Origin: Macrostomum hystrix
Taxonomy: Eukaryota > Platyhelminthes > Macrostomidae
Direction: 5' to 3'
DNA length: 64,000 nucleotides
Assembly (NCBI GenBank): GCA_950097015.1
Contig: CATNEN010000038.1
Coordinates: 19,130,001 to 19,194,000, forward strand
Shown here: piece after piece, positions 43,866 to 53,332 of the stretch
Layout: the number at the start of each line of letters is the position of its first letter
Numbering within the stretch: position 1 is the stretch's first letter
Notes under the pieces: model-generated
Seen by the model: only the letters and a program-made list of their open reading frames with translations
Database searches by the model: none
What the model was told of the DNA's origin: nothing
Program-made: the position numbers and the translations under genes

Positions 43866-44333
43866 ATGACTAGCGGTAGTGCCAGCAACAATAATAATAG
43901 TAACAATAGCAAGGGCCTCAAAGGTGCCGCTAATGGGCCCGCGGTTGCAACAGACGCGGCGGCGGTCGCCTATCGTCGAAGGCGCGATCGAAACAATGAG
44001 GCGGCGCGCGCCTCGCGCCAGAATCGTAAAGCTCGCCACGAGGCGCTGCAGCTGGCCTGCTCTCATCTGCGCTCCGGGGTGGCTCCATTGGCCCGACTCC
44101 GACGCCTGCAGGCCGAGGCTGAGGTGCGGGCGTTGTGCGCCGCTGCTGGCCAGAGCTACGAGGCTACCATATCCCTAGCAGCCCAACAAATTGGCCTGCC
44201 AGTCGACTATTTCAATAGCTTCGTTACCGATAGGCCGTTTAGAGTTCAGCCACAGCAACAGCAGCAACAGCAGCATTGTGAATCAGAGACCCAGGCATCA
44301 ACTCCGCTAAATGAGAATGAGAAATGTCGCTAG
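43866..44333 (+). CDS. bZIP-like transcription factor 1, 155 aa
   Basis: Basic-region DNA-binding protein, presumed nuclear. The start at 43866 follows an acceptor-like AAAGACAG; an in-frame ATG at 43797 would add 23 residues, and a 5' exon is possible because paralogue 2 has one. The N-terminus is Ser/Asn-rich. The basic region YRRRRDRNNEAARASRQNRK (36-55) has the invariant N-x7-R and the AA and SR positions. The zipper is short: Leu at d positions 61, 68 and 75, with Pro74 inside it, then Gln82. Next comes a segment conserved with paralogue 2 (RLRRLQAEAEVRALCAAAGQ, then AAQQIGLPVDYF, about 78-116), then a polyQ tail. The basic region resembles PAR/ATF-type factors; subfamily unknown. With a proline in the zipper, ordinary dimerisation is uncertain. 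Confidence 0.75.
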   Translation: MTSGSASNNNNSNNSKGLKGAANGPAVATDAAAVAYRRRRDRNNEAARASRQNRKARHEALQLACSHLRSGVAPLARLRRLQAEAEVRALCAAAGQSYEATISLAAQQIGLPVDYFNSFVTDRPFRVQPQQQQQQQHCESETQASTPLNENEKCR

Positions 44334-44404
44334 GCATTTTTAACCTACTATTTCGGTATTCGGTTATTTTTCTGCAATTAATATTGCTCTGGTTTGTGGC
44401 TATT

Positions 44405-45355
44405 GGGGTTGCTAACTGCTGTAAACAGCGGGTGGTTAGTGAGGTTGCCAGTTGCTGTAAACAGTTGGTAGTTAGTGAGGTTGCTAACTGCTGTAACCAG
44501 CGGGTGGTTAGTGAGGTGGCCAATTGCAGTAAACAGTGGGCAGTTAGTGAGGTAGCCAATTGCAGTAAACAGTGGGCAGTTAGTGAGGTAGCCAATTGCA
44601 GTAAACAGTGGGCAGTTAGTGAGGTAGCCAATTGCAGTAAACAGTGGGCAGTTAGTGAGGTAGCCAATTGCAGTAAACAGTGGGCAGTTAGTGAGGTAGC
44701 CAATTGCAGTAAACAGTGGGCAGTTAGTGAGGTAGCCAGTTGCAGTAAACAGTGGGCAGTTAGTGAGGTAGCCAATTGCAGTAAACAGTGGGCAGTTAGT
44801 GAGGTAGCCAATTGCAGTAAACAGTGGGCAGTTAGTGAGGTAGCCAATTGCAGTAAACAGTGGGCAGTTAGTGAGGTAGCCAATTGCAGTAAACAGTGGG
44901 CAGTTAGTGAGGTAGCCAGTTGCAGTAAACAGTGGGCAGTTAGTGAGGTAGCCAATTGCAGTAAACAGTGGGCAGTTAGTGAGGTAGCCAATTGCAGTAA
45001 ACAGTGGGCAGTTAGTGAGGTAGCCAATTGCAGTAAACAGTGGGCAGTTAGTGAGGTAGCCAGTTGCAGTAAACAGTGGGCAGTTAGTGAGGTAGCCAAT
45101 TGCAGTAAACAGTGGGCAGTTAGTGAGGTAGCCAATTGCAGTAAACAGTGGGCAGTTAGTGAGGTAGCCAGTTGCAGTAAACAGTGGGTAGTTAGTGAGG
45201 TAGCCAATTGCAGTAAACAGTGGGCAGTTAGTGAGGTAGCCAATTGCAGTAAACAGTGGGCAGTTAGTGAGGTAGCCAATTGCAGTAAACAGTGGGTAGT
45301 TAGTGAGGTAGCCAATTGCAGTAAACAGTGGGCAGTTAGTGAGGTAGCCAGTTCC
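44405..45355. repeat. 36-bp minisatellite downstream of bZIP 1
   Basis: About 26 copies of GTAAACAGTGGGCAGTTAGT + GAGGTAGCCAATTGCA, nearly identical, starting about 70 bp after the bZIP stop and probably in its 3' UTR (AATAAA at 45658-45663). Both strands are open for over 350 codons because the unit has 36 bp; no start context or splice evidence supports either. Early units (44405-44520) are more diverged. Confidence 0.94.
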
Positions 45356-45657
45356 AGTGGCTACTTGTGTTTTCCGTCAGTGTTTTGTTAAAGTGCTAAG
45401 CCTCTTTGTACATACATATGATTAGTATGAAAGTGTTTATCAGTTGTACTGCTGTAATTAAAATTTAATAAGTTTCTGTTATTTTTGCAACAATTACCAT
45501 GGCAATGAATTTAGCATTTCAAAGTTTTTCTCTGATAAATGCAACTGGTGCTAATTCAAGCAAAAGCATTTCAATTACTAACGTCTTCAACTTGAGGACG
45601 CATTTCCTTAGTTTGAAACTGGCTTTGAAACTCTTCTACTTAAAATATACTATCGCG

Positions 45658-45663
45658 AATAAA
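45658..45663 (+). terminator. AATAAA, candidate poly(A) signal of bZIP 1
   Basis: First AATAAA after the 36-bp array and 155 bp before the next gene's ATG; another AATAAA follows near 45740. If used, the bZIP 1 3' UTR is about 1.3 kb and mostly tandem repeat. Confidence 0.35.
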
Positions 45664-45817
45664 ATAGTTTTACTTTTTTCCTAGTAAAAGCTGTCTTCAC
45701 AAAAATTTATTTTTTTACTGAAACTAAATTTTACTACAATAAAATTAGGATATTGTCCTGTTCGAATTCCAATCATCCCATCTCCAGATTCTGCTGCACT
45801 AGTCATCCTTGGCAAGC

Positions 45818-46651
45818 ATGGGAGCTGTCAGACAGTGGGTCGAGTTGGTCTCATCCGCATTCGCAATAGCATCGGTGCCCTACATGTGTGCGCTGCAACT
45901 ATTTCACATACTTCCGCACTACTACAGGCCTAGCGAGCCATTCTATTGGCTGCACGCGCTAGCCGGATTATTTCTCTTAGTAAACGTATCCGTTAATTAT
46001 TATAGATTATTTAGTGTCGACGCGTCAACTCGCGGTCGCCTAGTTGACTCGAGCGAAGTTGGTTTCGGCTGGCGTCTGTGCCACGCCTGCGAGTGTCACA
46101 GTCCGCCGCGCAGCTTCCACTGCGATGTGTGCAACATCTGCGTATTGAAACGCGATCATCACTGCCTATTCGCTTCTAATTGTGTTGGCTTGGCTAATCA
46201 GCGATACTACCTACTCACAGTAGGCTACTTTGCTATTGCTGCTCTGTATGCGGCTCTGTTCAATTGGCGCTTCGTGTTGGAAGCTCACGACGGCCTATCG
46301 TTTAGATCCGTTTTCCAACTATCTGTTCCGTTTTTGTCTATGTGCTTCGGTGTTAGCAGTCCGTATCAGTTCTGCTTGGCTATAACTCAGGTTGTATGCG
46401 TCTTTGGCGGCTGCCTGCTCTGCCTATTGTTTGGCCTTCACCTGCGCCTACTCATTGTTAACCAGACGGTGCACGAGCGTGCAAAACTCATTGAAGATTA
46501 TAACATGGGCTGGAGGGCCAATGTTGAGCAAGTGTTCGGTCGCCGCTACCTATTAGCTTGTGTCTGGCCGTTCACTGTGTCGCCGCCAACGCTTGACGGC
46601 TACAAATTTCCCATTGTTGGAGGCGCCGAAGCGCCTAGGAAAACTATGTGA
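45818..46651 (+). CDS. DHHC-type palmitoyltransferase, 277 aa, intronless
   Basis: Membrane enzyme that attaches palmitate to cysteines of target proteins through an acyl-enzyme on the DHHC Cys. A single coding exon starts at ATG 45818; an acceptor-like TCTCCAG 30 nt upstream suggests a 5' UTR intron or a spliced leader site. Two N-terminal membrane helices (about 10-32, 42-62) precede the Cys-rich domain CHACECHSPPRSFHCDVCNI (88-107) with KRDHHCLFASNCVGLANQRY, active site D113-H114-H115-C116. Two more helices follow (about 131-155, 185-217), then NMGWRANVEQVFG, the conserved post-helix motif. The short form with FASNCVG resembles the ZDHHC24-like branch, but the orthologue is not certain. 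It lies between two bZIP paralogues with no evident functional link. Poly(A) signal at 46725. Confidence 0.92.
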   Translation: MGAVRQWVELVSSAFAIASVPYMCALQLFHILPHYYRPSEPFYWLHALAGLFLLVNVSVNYYRLFSVDASTRGRLVDSSEVGFGWRLCHACECHSPPRSFHCDVCNICVLKRDHHCLFASNCVGLANQRYYLLTVGYFAIAALYAALFNWRFVLEAHDGLSFRSVFQLSVPFLSMCFGVSSPYQFCLAITQVVCVFGGCLLCLLFGLHLRLLIVNQTVHERAKLIEDYNMGWRANVEQVFGRRYLLACVWPFTVSPPTLDGYKFPIVGGAEAPRKTM

Positions 46652-46724
46652 TCATTGTGGCACACATTCAGCGAGCATATCCCAGAAATAGTGATTTATT
46701 ATAAATTTTATATGTAAAAGTTTT

Positions 46725-46730
46725 AATAAA
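46725..46730 (+). terminator. AATAAA of the DHHC gene
   Basis: AATAAA lies 74 bp after the DHHC stop codon, a normal spacing. 46731-47100 is AT-rich with nothing else recognised. Confidence 0.65.
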
Positions 46731-47146
46731 TAACTCGCATAAATACCTATGACTAAATTCATTTTTATCTAAACATACTATAAAATGCCTAATATACTAC
46801 TGCTGACCCTTGGTCTATTTGTAGTACACGTTTTATCGATATTATGTGCGTTTTTTCTAGACACATAATTTAAACATTTCGGTATTGTTGCGAAAAATGA
46901 CGTGATTTGTTCTACATGCTTGTATAAATTAATGACCGCCTTTCTATGAGCGAATAGTATGATATAAACATGTTTGTTTTGTATTTGAGTATAGTTTTTA
47001 GAGGCTATAAAGTAGTTTTTGTTTTTTTTTATTTTCTACTTAAAATTTAGGAATCAAATCTTATTTCTTGTTCAGCTAAATAATAACTGCGACAATATTT
47101 CAGAGATCAACTAAATAATAATAATCCAATAGAAGCAAACTAAGGC

Positions 47147-48384
47147 ATGGATCCGACTGACATGACCCTGCCACCAGATAGCGACGCTTTGAGTCCCTCC
47201 CCTGACTCAATACTGTCTCCGAATTCCTCTGGCGGCGGACGGCAAGCTACAACTTCTGTTCAAAGTTCCGGCGTGCTGGTAAGGTGCCAATAGCTAGCTA
47301 GCTGTTAATTAGCGGTATATTTTTGGGATTGTAAATGCTGGAGGGCTGCGGGCAATGGCACATCAACTGGTGACACTAGACCCGCAGCCAGCGAGGAGGC
47401 AATTCTCCCCATTTCGCTGACTCCTGAGCGCACACTCACACAGGTTTGTACATCTGCTCTGACTTTCTCATCGTCAGGCAGTTTACACTCAATTATTACA
47501 CGATTATTACACGACGAACCCCCAAGCCTTCTCTCCGCGACTGCGCCCCAATTAAATGTGGCCTCGCCGCGGAATCGAGCTCAGGGACCTTGGTGCGAGA
47601 GGCAAACGCGCTAACCGCTCTGCCACCCACCCCATGCATACCTGTATAATTATTATCAGTAATCAATTACAGAAACTTTACTCTCCATTGATTCAGTTTA
47701 CCCAGCTGTTATATGGCTACTAGCATTAGCTGGGGTATTGAGGGTGGGTGTGACATCCCCCCAGTCCATGGACTGAACAGGCGTACGCAGCCTTAGGATA
47801 GCTGCGGGTTTTCTATCGGCTGCACATCGGGCCAAATTTAGGTGCAGGTGTAATCTATAATTATTCGCAATGTGTGTTATTCGCAGCATCAGCCGTGCCG
47901 ACTCGCGGACAGCGGCTCCGCCAGCCGACCGCCAGCAATCGGGCCAGTTTGTGCCGCGTCAACCCCTATGGCGGCGGGCAGCGGGACCGCTTCTAAAGCG
48001 CGCGACCTAGCCTATCAGCGTCGACGCGAGCGTAACAACGAGGCGGCCAGGGCGTCCAGGCTCAATAGGAAGGCCCGGCACGAGGCCACGCGTCGGGCTC
48101 TGGCCCGACTGCAGAGCACTGCGGCACCGTTGGCTAGGCTGCGCCGAATTCAAACCGAGATGGAGGTTCGCGGACTGTGCGCCGCGGCCGGCCAGGACTA
48201 CGACCGCATGCTAGTCGAAGCTGCTTCGCAAATCGGCGTCCCGGCCGACTATTTCGCCGCCATTGTCAGCGGAATTGTTGTCGGTGGCAACGCTGGCGAT
48301 GCTGGGCCGCTATTTTCTAATCCACCGTTGCAGGCCGTCCAGCCGCAGCTGGGAATTGAATCGCCAGATATGAAGTATCACTAA
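47147..48384 (+). CDS. bZIP-like transcription factor 2, 209 aa, two exons
   Basis: Paralogue of the gene at 43866, presumed nuclear. Exons 47147-47278 and 47887-48384 join in phase 0 (CTG|GTAAGG ... TTCGCAG|CAT). Exon 1 encodes an acidic, Ser/Pro-rich segment (MDPTDMTLPPDSDALSPSPD) that looks like a transactivation region. Exon 2 carries the basic region YQRRRERNNEAARASRLNRK (87-106), a short zipper-like stretch with Leu119, Leu126 and Pro125 in the same place as Pro74 of paralogue 1, and the shared module RLRRIQTEMEVRGLCAAAGQ ... ASQIGVPADYF. The tail has no polyQ. The intron contains one copy each of both SINE families. The acceptor-like TTTCAG at about 47102 suggests a further 5' exon or trans-splice site. 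Confidence 0.75.
47340..47630 (-). mobile_element. tRNA-derived SINE, family 2, full-length copy (minus)
   Basis: On the minus strand the head reads GGTGGCAGAGCGGTTAACGC with a B-box-like GAGCTCGATTCC, followed by a body matching 60561-60857 over nearly its whole length (CGCTGACTCCTGAGCGCACA and GGCAATTCTCCCCATTTCGC on plus). It lies in the bZIP 2 intron. Confidence 0.85.
47697..47868 (+). mobile_element. tRNA-derived SINE, family 1, 3' part
   Basis: Matches the 3' half of the copy at 42935-43252 (CCCAGCTGTTATATGGCTAC, CCCCAGTCCATGGACTGAAC, AGGTGTAATC). The tRNA head is missing, so it is 5' truncated. It lies just before the bZIP 2 exon 2 acceptor. Confidence 0.8.
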
Positions 48385-50477
48385 ATCAGTGAATTTTCAA
48401 ATTCAATGACGCTTCCAAGAAATTAGCTCAAGAAATAATTTGTTTCGTATTCTTGAAAATGAACTAGTTTTTCAACAACACTGTGTCTGCTTCTGGCGTG
48501 TAATTTAACAACACCGAAATTGTTTTGTAGATAGTGCGAACATTTACAAAATCGCTGGTTGCCGCTGATGCATTTTCCTAAATATAGGACGGAAATAATT
48601 TTCCGTATCTTTTCAGTATGAAATAGCATTTGTTGTACTTAAATTATTTAATTATATTTTCCATTTTTTCATACAAGAATCATAGTTGTTTGTTTTGGTG
48701 CTTTGTTTTGGTATGACTCGCACGCTGTTTTACTAAAGGGCAGTAAACCCTCTATGACCTTGCATTTCCCAGCTACCTCGTCCTCTCCACACGCTACTAA
48801 AAGAAGTAACTGTTTTTTGTTATCTCCGTAAGTTGCTTTAAGTACTTTTTTACTTTTGCGTTCATACTAGTTCAAAATTTTATTTATTATTGACTCAACA
48901 GTCTCCGGTTGGAAGAAAGACAACTAACCGTTAACTATGCTCATTCTTTGTGATTTCAGGTAGCATTTTCCGGAGAAGAATTACGTTATTCCATAACAAA
49001 GCTTTTTCCCTTGTTTTAATGTTACAAAGATTTTTTAGTAAAAAAGTGAGTTGCAATTCAGTCAATAAAAATTTTACTTGCAATTTTTTCTTCCCTAAAC
49101 GCACTGGCGTTTAATGTAAATCAACATGGTGTATAAAATATGTTGTTATTTTTTTGCTTCATTTTCTGTGGAGCTAAATCTCATTCCAGACTTTAACATG
49201 ACACACCCCGAAGTAGCTCTATAATCCAGAAGAACATAAGCAAGTTTGATTTTGAAAACATCACCCACCCACTCTAATTAGACTAAAATTGTTAATTAAA
49301 TGGGAAAAATATACTTCACGTATTTATTGCTGCATTTTCTTATTGAACAAGTACTTTATAAATCAACACAATCTAGGTCATTACTAAGATCATAGAGCGT
49401 ATACTCTATTTTGACAGGAATATGACAGTAATACTATCAAAGTCAGCCTACAGCTAAAAAATCCGGCGTTGAAATTACGAAACAGCTTAACAAACATTTG
49501 CTGTTTATTCTTAGGTTATTAAAAAAATAATTATAAACAAAAGAACAATAATATAAACCTCTATGTTCTTGTTTTGCGATACAGCGAAAAGAATGCGTGA
49601 CGAAAAACATTTTAAAATATCGATTTCAAAGAAAATGTTTAGGACCTGATTCACAGTATCAGTTTCAGAGAGTCGCAATATCAGCTTCACTGATTTATTT
49701 TAACCCTATTTATATATTTTTAATTGGTCTTGTCTTTTCAAAAGTTAGTCTAATAAAAAAATGTAACACTTAAATATTTTTTGTTATTAATTTTTTTAAA
49801 AAATATTTCTGCAAATTCTAGCCAGAAAAAAATATTTATTTGTTGAAAATGATGAGGGTCTAGTCCGACTCGGATTAAGAATACCTAGCAATGGACAACC
49901 CATCTTTTGAGTTTAAAGTCACTAAGCTCTTGAGTTACGTTTCATAAGCCTAGTAGAAATAATATAGGTGCTAATACTAATATGTATTAATCGTTGTCTT
50001 TGACTTGTAAAAGCCAACATTTTATTGCAACTAAGCGACTCTATCCCACTTGACCACTAACTATTTATTTATTTGTTCATATATTTTTAGTGTTGTAAAC
50101 TAAAATAATTAAATCTTTAGCATTTCATTAGGCCCTATCATCCAAGATACAGCTTCTGAAGATTTTGGCAGTGCAAATAAGATGCAAAACTTCCTTAAAC
50201 TAGTCTTAATAAAATAATAAGTCCATGTACAAACAACACTTAGCTAGCATATGCCACAGTTAATGTGTAGGACTCTAGAGTCTAAACACTTTTGCACAAC
50301 TAACTATAGGCCTACTGAAATGATTTATTGACTACATTTTTATCTAGTCTAGACTCTAGGATATCTACCTTTTAAAATATTAGTTTTTTATTATACTAAG
50401 TTACCTTAAAACACTTCTAAAGGCCTAATATCTATTAGTCCATAGATAGAGCAAGAACGATGATTAGTTTTTTGTGG
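48385..50477. other. AT-rich intergenic stretch
   Basis: Long AT-rich sequence without a splice-consistent gene and without a tandem array, which is unusual for this window. It should hold the 3' UTR of bZIP 2. Confidence 0.5.
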
Positions 50478-50485
50478 CTATGATA

Positions 50486-51073
50486 CCATAGTGTGGATCA
50501 TGCTAAGTGCACGCGAGAACCGACCCAAAGCTAATTCCCAAAAGCACGCCGACGACAAGCAAATGCACGCCGATGCACGCCTACTAGGACAAATGTATTT
50601 GTCAAAATCCTTAATGTCAAGACGAACGATTGCGAAAAAATATGATTGATGGTTAATTAATACGATATATACGATACGATAGACAAAAAACGCATTTTAA
50701 ATTGCATTGCGTAAAACAAAGCAACAAACGATGTAAAAAAACAATTATATATCTTTAAAAAAGTGTATTTATCATAAATTTATTTATTTAACAGTTTAAT
50801 ACACTGTTCAAATACAAGAGTTTTTTTTCAAAAGTTAAATACAATAATACGTATTTTATGTCTGCTTACCAATGCATTGGCAGCATTGCCACATCAGTTG
50901 CCAGACTGCCAGGCACGCGACACGCGGCGCACGCCGGGCATGCCAGTGTATTTATGTAGTGTGCATTATGCACGCCAAATGCACGCCACTTACCTAATCG
51001 CACGCCGGTGCACGCCACTTTTGAAAATGCACGTGGGAAAATTCTCGCGTGCACTACATGATCTACACTATGG
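50486..51073. mobile_element. hAT-like MITE, 588 bp, with subterminal repeats
   Basis: Imperfect terminal inverted repeats: left CCATAGTGTGGATCATGCTA then AGTGCACGCGAGAA; the right end reads TTCTCGCGTGCACTACATGA then TCTACACTATGG. A perfect 8-bp duplication CTATGATA lies at 50478-50485 and 51074-51081. Inside both ends the hexamer CACGCC (often TGCACGCC) recurs about ten times, like subterminal transposase-binding repeats of hAT elements. No transposase frame. Confidence 0.85.
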
Positions 51074-51340
51074 CTATGATAGAAATATTTAAATTAAACA
51101 AACAAAGTTTACAAAGTATTAAAAAGGAAAAAAGTATAATTTACAAAAAATTGCTAAGTCATTCCTCTTTATTGAGTTCCTAAAGTATATGGTGCTAATT
51201 ATTTCACATTTTATATTGTCATAGCTAGCTAAATTAGAAAAAAATTTTATGCTCTCACATGTAGGTTTTTTGTTTTTATTGTTTGCACTTTAATTTGTTA
51301 GCTTTTTCAGAAAAATGTGGTAACAAGCTTTAGCTTGCTT

Positions 51341-51347
51341 TTTTCAG
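51341..51347 (+). promoter_or_regulatory. Splice-acceptor-like TTTTCAG in the prominin 5' UTR
   Basis: A pyrimidine-rich acceptor ends 40 nt before the prominin ATG. Similar AG sites lie shortly before the ATGs of the neuroligin-like, DHHC and bZIP 2 genes. It is either the end of a 5' UTR intron or a spliced-leader acceptor. Confidence 0.4.
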
Positions 51348-51387
51348 GCTGTTTGAAAGTGCTTGATCAAAACAAAATTATCTGAAA

Positions 51388-53212
51388 ATGGGGAAACTAC
51401 TATCAGCAAGATTGAATTGCAATGCTACAATTTATCTGATGGCACTGATTATGGTATTAATATCAAGCAACACAGTAAAGGCTGCCCCAAAACAATCTGG
51501 TCAGTCTTCATCAAATGAAGTGACACCATTGGAGAAGTCTGTGCAACCATTCTACACACTGACTGAACAATTTCTAGACTTCATACAGCCAGTTGAGAAG
51601 TCTAATGTTATGCCTGAAGTTGTAGCCTCATTGTTAAGTAAGTACACAGTGTAGCAGAAATGGTTTCAATCAATATAACATTTTTTTCAAAGTAAGCTTA
51701 TCTTTATTCATAGCTGGTGTAATTCTGTTTACTATTTGCCACATCCTTTTAGATGGCTCATTCCTTAATGGCAGCCTAGATTGGAAGCAGGTAAAAGTAA
51801 TGTTTTTTAAATGATTGAACTCTATCTATCATTGTGATTGCAGAGAAGAAAACTAAATATGTTAGACAAGAAAATAGTTATATTACATGTAAATATATAA
51901 AACGATTGGGAACATGGGAAATTGAGGACTAATGGTATACATAATAAGAGAATTAGAATATAAAGGGTGATTGGTAGACATTGTTGGAGAATAGTAGAAT
52001 GAAGGCAGATTTTAGACAGTGTGGGAGAATGAAAGCAGATTGGTAGACAGTGGGGGAGATTGAAGGCAGATTGGTAGACAGTGGGAGAATGAAGGCAGAT
52101 TGGTAGGCAGTGGGAGAATGAAGGCAGATTGGTAGGCAGTGGGGGAGAATGAAGGCAGATTGGTAGACAGTGGGAGAATGAAGGCAGATTGGTAGGCAGT
52201 GTGGGAGAATGAAGGCAGATTGGTAGACTGTGGGAGACTAAGAGAATGAAGTAGGATTGGTAGACATTGTGCAAGGATGAGAGAATGATGACATATAGAC
52301 ATAGGTGTAGGAAAAATTTTATACTTCTAAGCACGTTTGCTTCGTAAGATAAGCCATCTTCACATTACGAGTAATAAACAAGGATTCCTTACTATTTCTG
52401 CGATTCCTTCCTTCCTTGTTTTTATTTTCTCTAACGCTAATCATGGGATTATATGCCCCAGTTGGAGGAAAGGTAATGAATAGCTTGGGTTTAATCTTTA
52501 CCTGTCTAGGATTGGGAAGTTTTTTTAGTCAAAGATTTCCTAGCTGGTTTATAGTTATGGCAAGCTGTTATGCCTGCTAAATAAAAGTACCTTATTAATG
52601 CTGAATATATTTACCAGTTCCGAATGCCGCCTACACACAACCTCTAACATATGGTCTTAAATGAAGTTTGTTGAAGTCAAATCTAGTGTGCGAGATTAGC
52701 AATTAGCTAGAGCAGATTAGCATAAGTTGTGTGGGTCCTTGAGCTTCTAGTAACTAGTGATGTTAGCTAGCCAATCAGATATCGATTTTTAGATTCTGCC
52801 AGTCAGTTTTCTACTAGAAAACTTTTAAGCAAGAATCTAATCAACTAATCTACTTGTCTAATCTAGGAATTATTAACAATTCTCAACAACCAATTGGCAG
52901 ACATCGCGTCGCTACGCTACTAGCATGCTTGGTTATGCAATCCTCATTTCAATCGGCGTCCTATTCACCATTGGCTTAATGCTGACTGGTTGCATTGTGT
53001 TCAGCTGCCGCTGCTGCTGCGGCAAATGCGGCGGCCGCCTCAGACCTATGGAGGCCAAGCGGGCCAAATGCCGGCGAATTGTCTATGGCATCCTGCTCAC
53101 ACTGCTCACTACCGTCATGCTGTGAGTACTGCTTATGGTTTGATGGTTTAGTCACTGCCTTTGTCTGTCTGTCTGTCTGTCTGTATGTCTGCCTGCTTGT
53201 CTGTCTGTCTGT

Positions 53213-53274
<62 letters not shown>

Positions 53275-53285
53275 TACTGCTTGCC

Positions 53286-53332
<47 letters not shown>

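Noticed and set aside
45499-45684. 61-codon frame downstream of the 36-bp array
   Set aside because: Short, AT-rich, no motif, and lies between a candidate 3' UTR and the next gene.
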